The notes under the pieces: model-generated
What the model saw: the letters and a program-made list of their open reading frames with translations, nothing else
Told to the model about the DNA's origin: nothing
Databases searched by the model: none
NCBI GenBank assembly: GCA_022821145.1
Contig: JAJEEE010000053.1
Span: 17,129-81,128 of the forward strand
DNA: 64,000 nucleotides
Direction of reading: 5' to 3'
Source: Acidobacteriota bacterium
GTDB lineage: Bacteria > Acidobacteriota > Terriglobia > 20CM-2-55-15
Part shown: in pieces, positions 31,877 through 40,044 of the stretch
How the letters are laid out: each line of letters opens with the position of its first letter
Position numbering within the stretch: the stretch's first letter is position 1
Program-made: the position numbers and the translations under genes

Positions 31877-32878
31877 TCACCGGATCTGGTAGTAGCCGAA
31901 CCGGTGATCGATCTCGTAGTCGCCCCGGCCCACGATCTCGATCTCGCGGAACGGGATCTCGCCGGGCCGCGGTTCGTTGTTCGAATTGTAGGTGATCAGG
32001 TACTGGTTGCGGGCCAACCCCGTCACTTCCGCGAACGCGCCCTGCAGCGAATCGCTGCCGCGATAGAAGAGAACGCCTCCGGTGAGGTCGGCGTAGTCGT
32101 CGAGCGAATCGGTTATGCGCACGAGGAATTCCACGTTCACGCCGATGGGATAGACCTGGACGTCGGCTTCCAGCAACGCGCGGTGCACCTCTTCCACGTC
32201 CGTTCGGTGGCCTTCGGCGATCCCGTCGGTCAGGACGATGATCACGCGCCGGCGGCCTTCGGCGCGGAGGCTCAGGTTGCGCGCGGCCGTGTAGATGGCG
32301 TCGTGGAGCACGCGCCGGCCGCGGTCCCGGGCCGGGCGGGCGCCGGGGACCGTGGGGACGCCGTTGATGACGGGACCGGGCGGCGGCGCGCGGTTGCCCG
32401 CGGCCTCGGTGAAACGGACGGTCGGCTCCAGCTCCGCGATCGCGTCTAGCGCGTCCCGCAACCGCTCGTGATCCAGGATCGGAATCTCGTCCTCGAAGTC
32501 CAGAGTCTGCACGACGACGTCGTCGAACCGGTATACGGAGACCTCGTCGAAATCGCTGAACGCGGCCACCATCGTGGGGATCGCGGCCCGGACCGCGTCC
32601 AGCGATTCCGGCTCGAGTCCCGTGTCGATCAGGAGCGCCGCCGACAGGGGGACCGGATCGTGGGTGAACTCGGTGATGGTCTGCGCGCGCCCGTCCTCGA
32701 GCACGGTGAAGTCTTCCCGGGTCAGGCCGTGAACCGGCCGCCCGTCGTCGCGCACGCTGAACGGCACGATGACCTCGTCGACGAGAACGCGAAGCGTCTG
32801 AGGGCCGGCGGCCGGAACGGCCGCGGTTCCCAGAATCAGGATCAGGCACGCGCTACGGATCGTCGTCGCGGGGGGCAT
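31877..32878 (-). CDS. Secreted VWFA-related protein, second copy
   Basis: The product is 333 aa from ATG 32878 with signal peptide IRSACLILILGTAAVPAAG. The beta segment LTREDFTVLEDGRAQTITEF precedes a VWA domain. The metal site reads LIDTGLEPES, so the DxSxS motif is changed (DTGLE) and metal binding may be lost. Later motifs VLHDAIYTAARNL and VIIVLTDGIAEG remain. The C-terminal beta strands end FGYYQIR. It overlaps the upstream paralogue by 26 bp, so the two are co-translated. Confidence 0.85.
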   Translation of the reverse strand: MPPATTIRSACLILILGTAAVPAAGPQTLRVLVDEVIVPFSVRDDGRPVHGLTREDFTVLEDGRAQTITEFTHDPVPLSAALLIDTGLEPESLDAVRAAIPTMVAAFSDFDEVSVYRFDDVVVQTLDFEDEIPILDHERLRDALDAIAELEPTVRFTEAAGNRAPPPGPVINGVPTVPGARPARDRGRRVLHDAIYTAARNLSLRAEGRRRVIIVLTDGIAEGHRTDVEEVHRALLEADVQVYPIGVNVEFLVRITDSLDDYADLTGGVLFYRGSDSLQGAFAEVTGLARNQYLITYNSNNEPRPGEIPFREIEIVGRGDYEIDHRFGYYQIR

Positions 32879-33803
32879 AGTAGCCTCGGCGAGCGCGCAC
32901 TCGAAGGTCTCCGTCAACGGGCCGGATTCGGATTTCGCGGTACTCCCCGTCGCGGACCGGGTTCGTGGAGACGTAGGCCAGACTGTACTGGCTTCTCAGT
33001 TCCTCGGCGATCGTCTCGAATACGGCTTCGAAGTCCGAACCGTCGTCGATCTCGAAGACGGCGCCCCCCGTGTCCTCCGAGAGGGCCCGCAGTGTGCCGA
33101 TATCGCCGTCGCGGCGGCCCCCGAGCCCGAAGAAGCCGCCTCTCCGGGGCAGCGTGTTCGAGATCGAGTAGATCACGGCGTCCGCCTGGTGCGCAGCGAT
33201 CAGCGCGTCGTCCCGTCCGATGCGGCTGGTCGTGTCCTCGCCGTCGCTGATCAGGATGATGGCCTTGCGTCCGGCTTCGCCACGCAGGCGATCTTCACCC
33301 GCCAGAAACACGGCGTCGTACAGCGACGTGCCGCTCCCCATGGTGAGATCGTCGATGGCGAGCCGGAGCAGGCGGGGCGACTCGGTGAAGTCCTGCATGA
33401 GGGTGACGGCGCGATCGAACCCGATCAGCAGCGCCAGGTCCTGCTCGTCGAGAATGGCGTCGAGGAACCGGCTGGCCGTGCGTTTTTCCTCCTGGAAGAC
33501 GGCCTGGACGCTGGGACTGGTGTCGATCAGCAGGGCCAGCGTCAGCGGGAGTTCGTTCTCTCCGGCGAAGTGCAGTATCTGCTGGACATCTCCGTCTTCC
33601 TCGACGATGAAGTCCTCCGGCCCGAGCCCGGCCACCATGCGCCCGTTCCGGTCGGTCACGGTGAAGAGCACGTTGACCAAGTCCACGCCGACTCGGATCG
33701 TGAACTGGGAGCTGTTCCCGGATGCCGGGGCCTCGGCGACCAGCGGCTGCAAAATCAACGGAGACAGCGCGATAACGACCGCGGGGCGAAGCATTTCCTT
33801 CAT
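32853..33803 (-). CDS. Secreted VWFA-related protein, third copy
   Basis: The product is 316 aa from ATG 33803 (MKEMLRPAVVIALSPLILQP), with a signal peptide. The order matches the other copies: LGPEDFIVEEDGDVQQILHF, then LALLIDTSPSVQ with an intact DTSPS metal motif, TSLYDAVF, AIILISDGEDTTSR and ELRSQYSLAYVSTNP. It is closest in length and pattern to the copy at 13.1 kb. A three-codon ATG-GTA-CCA-TGA lies directly upstream and overlaps the start, which could couple translation. The gene is divergent from cysS. Confidence 0.88.
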   Translation of the reverse strand: MKEMLRPAVVIALSPLILQPLVAEAPASGNSSQFTIRVGVDLVNVLFTVTDRNGRMVAGLGPEDFIVEEDGDVQQILHFAGENELPLTLALLIDTSPSVQAVFQEEKRTASRFLDAILDEQDLALLIGFDRAVTLMQDFTESPRLLRLAIDDLTMGSGTSLYDAVFLAGEDRLRGEAGRKAIILISDGEDTTSRIGRDDALIAAHQADAVIYSISNTLPRRGGFFGLGGRRDGDIGTLRALSEDTGGAVFEIDDGSDFEAVFETIAEELRSQYSLAYVSTNPVRDGEYREIRIRPVDGDLRVRARRGYYAPRDDDP

Positions 33804-33958
33804 GGTACCATGCTCGTTGCCGATCGCGCGCCGGGGGCCGCCGGGGCGCCTTCCACGGGAATCCCGGTCGACGAGAACGCGCCCGCGCATCGAGGATTGG
33901 GGTATTGGACGCGCGGCTGCGCGTTTCGTTCGCAACGCGCGCGGATCCGCATGTGTTC

Positions 33959-35365
33959 ATGCTGAGGCTCACCAATACGCTGACCGGAACGCTCGAAGCG
34001 TTCGAGCCCGCGGATGGAAAGACCGTGCGGATGTACGTCTGCGGGCCCACGGTCCACGACTTCGCGCACATCGGAAACTTCCGGACGTTCGTACTCGAAG
34101 ACGTTCTGCGGCGCCACCTGAAGAGCAAGGGTTGGGACCTGCTGCACGTGATGAACGTCACGGACGTCGACGACAAGATCATCGCGAAGGCCCGCGAGCA
34201 GGGCCTGGACATCCGCGCCTACACCGAGAAATACGTCCGGTCGTTTCTCGAGGACAGTGACGCGCTGGACATCGAGCGGCCCGAGATGCTGGTGCGGGCC
34301 ACGGACCACGTTCCCGAAATGGCGGCGCTGGTGGAAACCCTGCTGGAGAAGGGCCACGCCTACCGCGACGGCGACTCCGTCTATTTCCGGGTTGCGGGTC
34401 TTGCCGAATACGGCCGGTTGGCCCGTCTGGATGGGAAGGACCTGAAACCCGGCGCGCGCGTCGACGTCGACGAGTACGGCAAGGAATCGCCTCGGGACTT
34501 CGTCCTGTGGAAGGCGCCCAAGCACGAGGACGAACCGCGGTGGGAGACTTCCGTGGGCGTGGGGCGCCCGGGCTGGCACCTGGAATGCTCGGCCATGGCC
34601 ATGAAGTATCTCGGTCCGGGGTTCGACCTCCACTGCGGCGGCGTCGACCTGGTGTTCCCGCATCACACGAACGAAATCGCGCAGAGCGAGGCCGCGACCG
34701 GCCGGCAGTTCGTCCGTTTCTGGATTCACGTGGAGCACCTGAAGGTCGAGGGTCAGAAGATGGCCAAGTCGCTGGGCAACTTCTACCGGTTGCGGGATCT
34801 TCTGGACCGCGGGTTCTCGCCGCAGGCGATCCGTTACCTGTACGTTTCGGTGCCGTACCGCAAGCAGCTCAACTTCACGTTCGCCGGGCTCGAGCAAGCC
34901 GCGCATTCCCTGGACCGGATCCGCGAGTTCCTGTTTCGATTGCGCACGGGACGGTTGCCCGAGCGCTCGAGCGAGGCCTTGAAGACGGCGTTCCTCCACG
35001 CCCGGGAGCGTTTCGAGCACGGCATGGACGACGATCTCAACACCGCCGTTGCGCTGGCGGCGATGTTCGACCTGATCCGGAGGGCCAACACGGGGCTCGA
35101 TGCGGGCGAGCTCGGCCGGGACCTCCAGGGCGATATCGAGGACTGGTTCGTCGAGATCGACCGCCGGCTCGGCATCGTGCCCTCCGGCGATGAAGACGGT
35201 GTGGCGTCCGCCCGCGATCGGGAGGTCTCGGCGTTGGTCGAGGCGCGCAACGCCGCGCGGCGGTCGCGTGACTTCGAGCGGGCCGATTCGGTGCGGCGGC
35301 AACTGTCCGACATGGGCGTGGTCGTCGAGGACACTCCCGATGGAACGCGCTGGCGCTACCGGTAG
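33959..35365 (+). CDS. cysS: Cysteinyl-tRNA synthetase
   Basis: The product is 468 aa. It has MYVCGPTVHDFAHIGNFRT with zinc ligand C28 and the HIGN signature at 37-40. Further zinc ligands lie in HLECSAM near 209 and HHTNE near 234. The class I KMSKS loop appears as KMAKS near 267. The C-terminal anticodon-binding part includes RSRDFERADSVRRQLSDMGV. It charges tRNA-Cys, one copy of which lies at 38.4 kb. The start ATG 33959 fits the family; GTG 33953 is possible. Confidence 0.96.
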   Translation: MLRLTNTLTGTLEAFEPADGKTVRMYVCGPTVHDFAHIGNFRTFVLEDVLRRHLKSKGWDLLHVMNVTDVDDKIIAKAREQGLDIRAYTEKYVRSFLEDSDALDIERPEMLVRATDHVPEMAALVETLLEKGHAYRDGDSVYFRVAGLAEYGRLARLDGKDLKPGARVDVDEYGKESPRDFVLWKAPKHEDEPRWETSVGVGRPGWHLECSAMAMKYLGPGFDLHCGGVDLVFPHHTNEIAQSEAATGRQFVRFWIHVEHLKVEGQKMAKSLGNFYRLRDLLDRGFSPQAIRYLYVSVPYRKQLNFTFAGLEQAAHSLDRIREFLFRLRTGRLPERSSEALKTAFLHARERFEHGMDDDLNTAVALAAMFDLIRRANTGLDAGELGRDLQGDIEDWFVEIDRRLGIVPSGDEDGVASARDREVSALVEARNAARRSRDFERADSVRRQLSDMGVVVEDTPDGTRWRYR

Positions 35366-35372
35366 GCCGTCG

Positions 35373-36689
35373 ATGAACGCCGCAGGACTGCCTCGCATCG
35401 TCACCGCGCTTCCGGGGCCCAACGCGCGGAAGGTGATCGACGACGACGCCCGCTGGGTGTCGCCGGCGTGCACGCGGTCCTATCCGTTCGTCGCCCGCCG
35501 GGGAAGCGGCGCCGTCGTCGAGGACGTGGACGGCAACCGGTTCCTGGACTTCTGCGCGGGAATCGCCGTCTGCTCGACCGGTCACTGCCATCCGCGCGTC
35601 GTCGCGGCCGTCCGGGAACAGGCCGGGACGCTGATCCACATGTCGGGCACCGACTTCTACTACGAGTCGATGCCCGACATCGTGCGGCGCCTGGAGGCGA
35701 TGATCCCCCACGGCGGCGGGTGGCGGGCCTCGTTCGGCAACTCCGGGGCCGAGGCCGTCGAGGCGGCCATGAAGCTGGCCCGGCACCACACGGGCCGCGG
35801 GCAGTTCATCGCCTTTCACTCGGGGTTCCATGGCCGGACGATGGGCGCGCTGTCGCTGACCAATTCCAAGCCCGTCCAGCGCCGCCGGTTCGGTCCGCTG
35901 GTTCCCGGCGTGACGCACGTGCCGTTTCCCGACCCGTACCGCCAGGGCGAGGGGGCGGGTCGACGGGCGGTGGACCATATCCGGGATGTGGTGTTCGCCA
36001 CGGCCGTGCCGCCGGACGAGGTGGCCGCGATCGTCGTCGAAACCGTGCAGGGCGAAGGCGGCTATGTCGTGCCCCCGCCCGACTTCTGGGGACCGCTCCA
36101 GTCGCTGGCGCGCGAACACGGGATCCTGCTCGTGGCCGACGAGGTCCAGACGGGCGCGGGCCGCACCGGCAGGATGTTCGCCTTCGAGCACTTCGGTTTC
36201 GAACCCGACATCATCGCGTTGGCGAAGGGGGTCGCATCGGGCATGCCGCTGGGTTTGACGCTGGCCCGGCGGGAGTTGATGGATTGGCCGCCCGGCGCGC
36301 ACGCGTCCACGTTCGGCGGCAACCCGGTGGCGTTGGCGGCCGCCCGGGTGACGCTGGACCTCCTCGAGGAGTCCCTGATCGAGAACAGCCGCGCCATGGG
36401 CGCGCTGCTGCTGGACGGGCTGCGCGGCATGGCGCGCCGTCACCGGGTCCTGGGCGATGTCCGCGGCCTGGGACTGATGATCGGCCTGGAGTTCGTGGAC
36501 GATCCGGACGGCAAGGCGCCGCGGCCGGACGTCCGGGACGCCGTCGTGGACGCCTGCTTCCGTCGCGGGCTCCTGGTGCTGGGGGCCGGCGCCTCCACCG
36601 TCCGCCTGTCGCCGCCGCTCGTCATCGACGCCGAACAGTGCCGGACGGCCCTGGAAATACTGGACGCGGCGATCGCCGCGTCCGCGTGA
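35373..36689 (+). CDS. Class III PLP aminotransferase (acetylornithine / 4-aminobutyrate type)
   Basis: The product is 438 aa. Motifs are FLDFCAGIAVCSTGHCHPRV, GNSGAEAVEAAMKLAR, FHGRTMGALSLT, ADEVQTGAGRTG and the PLP lysine in ALAKGVASGMPLG near 284. This is the omega-amino-acid aminotransferase group (ArgD, GabT, archaeal-type acetylornithine). The exact substrate cannot be told from motifs. It begins 7 bp after cysS and ends 9 bp before yraN. Confidence 0.87.
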   Translation: MNAAGLPRIVTALPGPNARKVIDDDARWVSPACTRSYPFVARRGSGAVVEDVDGNRFLDFCAGIAVCSTGHCHPRVVAAVREQAGTLIHMSGTDFYYESMPDIVRRLEAMIPHGGGWRASFGNSGAEAVEAAMKLARHHTGRGQFIAFHSGFHGRTMGALSLTNSKPVQRRRFGPLVPGVTHVPFPDPYRQGEGAGRRAVDHIRDVVFATAVPPDEVAAIVVETVQGEGGYVVPPPDFWGPLQSLAREHGILLVADEVQTGAGRTGRMFAFEHFGFEPDIIALAKGVASGMPLGLTLARRELMDWPPGAHASTFGGNPVALAAARVTLDLLEESLIENSRAMGALLLDGLRGMARRHRVLGDVRGLGLMIGLEFVDDPDGKAPRPDVRDAVVDACFRRGLLVLGAGASTVRLSPPLVIDAEQCRTALEILDAAIAASA

Positions 36690-36698
36690 GATGCGTTC

Positions 36699-37100
36699 AT
36701 GCCGTGGCCGTTCACGTCCCCCACGCTTCCGTTCGGCCGCTACGCCGAGATCCGCGGCGCGCAACACCTGCGGAAGCGGGGCTACCGCGTGCTGGCCTGC
36801 CCGTACCGGGACCGGACGGGCGAGATCGACATCGTGGCCGACGATCGGGGCTGTCTGGTCTTCGTGGAAGTCAAGGCGCGCCGCCGCGACCCGCGTCCCG
36901 AGGATGCGGTGACTCCCGGCAAGCAGTCGCGCGTCGTTCGGGCGTCGCGATCCTACCGGCGGAAACGGGGCTGGACGGGGCCGTATCGCTTCGATATCCT
37001 GGCCGTTCTCGAGGGTCCGGACGGCGCGTTGCGCTACCGGCTTTTCCGGGACGCGTTCCGGGATGGCGCGCTTGAACGCCCAACGTCTTCGGCCCTATAA
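36699..37100 (+). CDS. UPF0102 (YraN) endonuclease-like protein
   Basis: The 133-aa product has the YraN core: GRYAEIRGAQHLRKRGYRVL, then GEIDIVADDRGCLVFVEVKA. E42, D44, E57 and K59 form the D-ExK pattern of a restriction-endonuclease-like fold. The family is widespread and its nucleic-acid substrate is unproven. The end of the gene contains the -35 box of tRNA-Gly. Confidence 0.88.
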   Translation: MPWPFTSPTLPFGRYAEIRGAQHLRKRGYRVLACPYRDRTGEIDIVADDRGCLVFVEVKARRRDPRPEDAVTPGKQSRVVRASRSYRRKRGWTGPYRFDILAVLEGPDGALRYRLFRDAFRDGALERPTSSAL

Positions 37101-37101
37101 T
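37072..37101 (+). promoter_or_regulatory. Promoter of tRNA-Gly
   Basis: TTGAAC (37072-37077), an 18-bp spacer and a perfect TATAAT (37096-37101) lie 14 bp before the tRNA. The -35 overlaps the end of yraN. Confidence 0.75.
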
Positions 37102-37115
37102 CCGGAGCAGGCGTT

Positions 37116-37187
37116 GCGGGAATAACTCAGTGGTAGAGTGCGACCTTGCCAAGGTCGAAGTCGCGGGTTCGAATCCCGTTTCCCGCT
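37116..37187 (+). tRNA. tRNA-Gly(GCC)
   Basis: The 72-nt gene folds as a standard cloverleaf. The acceptor pairs GCGGGAA with TTCCCGC, the anticodon stem CGACC/GGTCG closes loop TTGCCAA with anticodon GCC, and the T arm is CGGGTTCGAATCCCG. CCA is not encoded; the bases after discriminator T are CTC. Confidence 0.97.
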
Positions 37188-37255
37188 CTCAACCCTGTCA
37201 CCGCGAATCACCAGCGAGTCGGATCCGGCTCGCGGGGACGATGGAGTTTTCAAAG

Positions 37256-37687
37256 ATGAGCGTGTCAGTCGTCACTCGCGACGTCGATGACGTCACGATC
37301 CTGGATGTCTCCGGACGCATCACGGCGGGAGATGGATCCAATATCTTTCGCCAGGCCATCCGCGACCAGGTGGCCCACGGCTCCAAGAACATCCTGCTGA
37401 ACCTGGAGGACGTGTCCTACATCGACAGCAGCGGACTCGGGGAGCTGGTCCTGGGCCACGGAACCGTTACGCAGAACATCTGCGAGTCCTGCGGTGCGAC
37501 GATCTTTCAGAATTACCAGGGAGAGTGGGACCCGTGTCCGCAGTGCCAGGGCACGGGACGCACGACCTGGGGCCGGCTGAAGCTGGTCAACCTGAACAGC
37601 CAGGTTCGGGAGCTGCTCGAGTTCTCGCGGCTGAACTCCGTCTTCGACATCTACGAATCCGAAGAGGACGCCCTTCGTACGTTCTGA
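37256..37687 (+). CDS. STAS-domain protein with inserted zinc ribbon (anti-sigma-factor-antagonist-like)
   Basis: The product is 143 aa. Residues 1-73 are the first half of a STAS domain (VTILDVSGRITAGDG; SYIDSSGLGELVLG with the phosphorylatable Ser in DSSG at 57-60). Residues about 110-143 are its second half (RLKLVNLNSQVRELLEFSRL). Between them, where the family has a three- or four-residue turn, sit about 35 residues with C76xxC79 and C94xxC97, a zinc-ribbon pattern. STAS proteins switch sigma factors or signalling partners through Ser phosphorylation. GGAG 9 bases upstream supports ATG 37256; ATG 37241 is the alternative. Confidence 0.85.
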   Translation: MSVSVVTRDVDDVTILDVSGRITAGDGSNIFRQAIRDQVAHGSKNILLNLEDVSYIDSSGLGELVLGHGTVTQNICESCGATIFQNYQGEWDPCPQCQGTGRTTWGRLKLVNLNSQVRELLEFSRLNSVFDIYESEEDALRTF

Positions 37688-37698
37688 GTGCAAGGTCG

Positions 37699-38202
37699 AT
37701 GCGGCCGACCGCAGGCGTCGCGGCCACTCCGGCCGCGGAATTCATCGAGGCGTCCCGCACGCTGCTCGCCCGGGACTACATCCCCAAGTTGTCGAAGTGC
37801 GTCGAGGCGCTCTCGGAGGCCGACGTCTGGTGGCGCCCCAACCCGGCCAGCAACAGCGTCGGAAACCTGCTCCTGCACGTGTGCGGCAACCTGGGCCAGT
37901 GGATCGTGGGTGGGGCCGGCGGGGGGCCGCTCGAGCGCGACCGCGACGCCGAGTTCGCCGCGCGCGGGCCGCGGCCGAAGGCCGAGTTGATCGCGCTGGT
38001 GGAAACCACTGCGCGCGCGGTGGATCGGGTCCTGGCCGACCTTCCGGAGCGTTCCCTATTGGACCGGATCGAGGTCCAGGGGTTCCCGGTGACGCGCCTG
38101 CACGCCGTGTATCACGCGATCGAGCATTTCAGCTACCATCTCGGACAGGTCGCGTACGTGACGAAGCTGCGGACCGGACGCGATCTGGGCATCTTTCCGT
38201 GA
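37699..38202 (+). CDS. DinB-family protein
   Basis: The 167-aa product fits the DinB/DUF1572 four-helix fold. It has FIEASRTLLARDYIPKLSKC, WWRPNPASNSVGNLLLHVCG and HAIEHFSYHLGQVAYVTKLR. The His residues in HVCGNL and in HAIEHFSYHLGQ are the usual metal ligands of this fold. Many members are thiol-dependent transferases with bacillithiol or similar; the substrate is unknown here. It follows the STAS gene by 11 bp. Confidence 0.85.
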   Translation: MRPTAGVAATPAAEFIEASRTLLARDYIPKLSKCVEALSEADVWWRPNPASNSVGNLLLHVCGNLGQWIVGGAGGGPLERDRDAEFAARGPRPKAELIALVETTARAVDRVLADLPERSLLDRIEVQGFPVTRLHAVYHAIEHFSYHLGQVAYVTKLRTGRDLGIFP

Positions 38203-38276
38203 GAGCCGCGGGCCGAGCAGTGAGAGGGAATGGTCCTGCATGGGTTGCCGACGTGCGGACTGAACTGAAGAGATCA

Positions 38277-38342
38277 GAAGAGATCATTTCATTGGGCTGA
38301 CACAGCGGCGTCCGCCGCGTCAGTTCAATGGAACATCTCTTC
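38277..38342. repeat. Long imperfect palindrome before tRNA-Cys
   Basis: Four paired blocks nest inside one another: GAAGAGAT (38277-38284) with ATCTCTTC (38335-38342), CATTG with CAATG, CTGAC with GTCAG, and GCGGCG with CGCCGC at the tip. Together they give about 24 pairs in 66 nt. GAAGAGATCA is also directly repeated at 38267-38276. No T-run follows. It could be a terminator-like 3' structure, a REP-type element or a MITE relic. Confidence 0.7.
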
Positions 38343-38402
38343 AACGCCCTCCAGCGCGGGAACGCCATGACGCACCCCGCGCCGCCCGCCGCGTCCCTCG
38401 GT

Positions 38403-38408
38403 TATAAT
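38403..38408 (+). promoter_or_regulatory. -10 box of tRNA-Cys
   Basis: A perfect TATAAT lies 15 bp before the tRNA, the same distance class as at tRNA-Gly. No convincing -35 is present at 16-19 bp. Confidence 0.55.
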
Positions 38409-38423
38409 GGCGTGTCCGCGTCA

Positions 38424-38495
38424 GGCGCCGTACCCAAGTGGTAAGGGAGAGGTCTGCAAAACCTTTATGCACCGGTTCGAATCCGGTCGGCGCCT
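38424..38495 (+). tRNA. tRNA-Cys(GCA)
   Basis: The acceptor pairs GGCGCCG with CGGCGCC. The anticodon loop CTGCAAA carries GCA, closed by GAGGT/ACCTT with one G-T pair. The T arm is CCGGTTCGAATCCGG. CCA is not encoded. Confidence 0.96.
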
Positions 38496-38516
38496 CTTCG
38501 AGCGCTCGCTGCGGGA

Positions 38517-39041
38517 TCAGAAGTCCGTTTCCGGCAGCAACAGCGTCAACGCCTCGATCGTCGCCAGGCCCGAACGGAGCTGGTCCAAGGCTTCGCCCTC
38601 GAGCGCCTCGCCGTTGACGAACTCGCGGAGCGGTTCCAGCATGTCCAGGTAGGCGTTCACCATTCTCAGCGTGCGCCGGTCGTACGATTCATCGGGAACG
38701 CGCGGAGCATCGTCCTCGCTACCGCCCCGAATCTGGGTCACGAACTCGAGCAGCGTGCCGGCCGCTTCGGCCAGGTCCTCGGACCGGTCCCGAATCTCCT
38801 CCACGACATCGTCGTCCGGTCCTTCCGACGCGCCGCCGATGTCGTAGAGCGCCTGGAGCTGCTCGGCGAGTTCGACCATGCTGTCCCGGGCCCGGTTCTG
38901 GTTCGAGCCCCGCAATGTTCCGGTCGTGGCGAGCCGCGCCAAATCGGCGTTCCGCGCACCCTGCGGCCATGCCGGTACGGACCCGAAAGGGATCCAGACG
39001 AAAAGGCCCGCCAGGGAGATTTGAAGCAATCGTCGTCGCAT
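38517..39041 (-). CDS. Secreted helical protein of unknown function
   Basis: I do not recognise this 174-aa protein. The ATG at 39041 gives a signal peptide (RRRLLQISLAGLFVWIPFGS). The mature part is acidic and helical: DSMVELAEQLQALYDIGG, IRDRSEDLAEAAGTLLEFV and VNAYLDMLEPLREFVNGEAL. No cysteine is present. It is convergent to tRNA-Cys and divergent from the CBS gene. Confidence 0.72.
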   Translation of the reverse strand: MRRRLLQISLAGLFVWIPFGSVPAWPQGARNADLARLATTGTLRGSNQNRARDSMVELAEQLQALYDIGGASEGPDDDVVEEIRDRSEDLAEAAGTLLEFVTQIRGGSEDDAPRVPDESYDRRTLRMVNAYLDMLEPLREFVNGEALEGEALDQLRSGLATIEALTLLLPETDF

Positions 39042-39165
39042 GATGGCGCCTCCACCGGGGCCTGCAGCCCGTGGTGAAAGTGTACACGGCCGCGCTGCGG
39101 ATTGATCCGGAAACCGACATGTCGTTAAACTCCCGATACGTCCCGGTATCACGGAGGTCGACGCG

Positions 39166-39612
39166 ATGCCTTCCATCACCCACACTGTTTCCGACCTGCT
39201 CAAGAACAAGGGACGCGACATCTGGTCCGTGGCGCCGGACGCGACGGTCTACGACGCGATCTACCGGATGGCCGAGAAGGGCATCGGCGCCGTCCTGGTC
39301 ATGGAGGGCCCGCGCCTGGTCGGCATCCTGTCCGAACGCGACTATGCCCGCAAGGTCATCCTCCAGGGAAAGTCCTCTCGAGACACCCGCGTGCGGGAGA
39401 TCATGTCGCACCCGGTCGTGTGCGTGCGTCCCGACCTGACCATCCGCGAGACGATGGCGGTCATGACGGAGAAGCGCATCCGTCACTTGCCGGTCGTCGC
39501 CAAGGGCGCGGTCCAGGGCGTCGTGTCGATCGGGGACGTGGTGCGGGGCGTCATCGAGGACAACCGGACGGAGATTCAGGAACTCCGCGATTACATTCAC
39601 CTGAGGGAGTAG
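39166..39612 (+). CDS. Two-CBS-domain protein
   Basis: The 148-aa product consists of a CBS pair: VSDLLKNKGRDIWSVAPDAT...RLVGILSERDYARKV and VREIMSHPVVCVRPDLTIRE...GVVSIGDVVRGVI. Such stand-alone CBS proteins bind adenine nucleotides and regulate other proteins, often through energy state. The partner is not evident from neighbours. It is close in type to the inosine-dehydrogenase-like CBS proteins annotated in many phyla. Confidence 0.9.
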   Translation: MPSITHTVSDLLKNKGRDIWSVAPDATVYDAIYRMAEKGIGAVLVMEGPRLVGILSERDYARKVILQGKSSRDTRVREIMSHPVVCVRPDLTIRETMAVMTEKRIRHLPVVAKGAVQGVVSIGDVVRGVIEDNRTEIQELRDYIHLRE

Positions 39613-40044
39613 CGGCGGCGCGTCGGCCACCCTTCGAACGGAAACGCGATCGGGCCGACCCTCCGCGACCATTCACGGCTCCATGGCGCCGTGAAAGCCC
39701 CGCGTCGGTGGATGGCCAAACCTCAGATCTTAAAAGTTCTCTTTCAACGTCCCGTCGGCCTAGGTTCCGCTTCGGGACGTCGTGCCGGTCCACTGACCCG
39801 GTTGCGTCGGGATCGACCCAATCGCAGTATCCTTATCCTCCCATCGGCGACTCCTGTCAACACGAATGATTTGCGTTTCGATAAGGCGTTCCGAATCAGC
39901 CGGAAAAAATGACCGGCGCAACCCTTGCGTCGGCCTGTTCCTCCGGTACCGGGACACGCTTCCGTGCGGAGCTCCGCGTGCGTACGGGCCACAACTCTTT
40001 TTGGCTACGGCCGTACATCCGGAATCGGATACACTGTCGCCATC
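39613..40044. other. Gene-free stretch
   Basis: No gene is supportable in these 432 bp. Short open frames lack codon bias and start signals. An 8-bp inverted repeat, ACGTCCCG (39747-39754) with CGGGACGT (39773-39780), is the only visible structure. The middle (39840-39910) is AT-rich compared with the flanks. Confidence 0.5.

Noticed and set aside
37130..37255. Upstream extension of the STAS gene into tRNA-Gly
   Set aside because: The extra codons would lie inside the tRNA. ATG 37256 or 37241 fits the domain and ribosome-binding site.
39747..39780. 8-bp inverted repeat as a terminator
   Set aside because: The loop is 18 nt and no T-run follows; chance occurrence is plausible.
39691..39912. 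73-codon frame in the gap after the CBS gene
   Set aside because: No ribosome-binding site, no codon bias and no recognisable domain.
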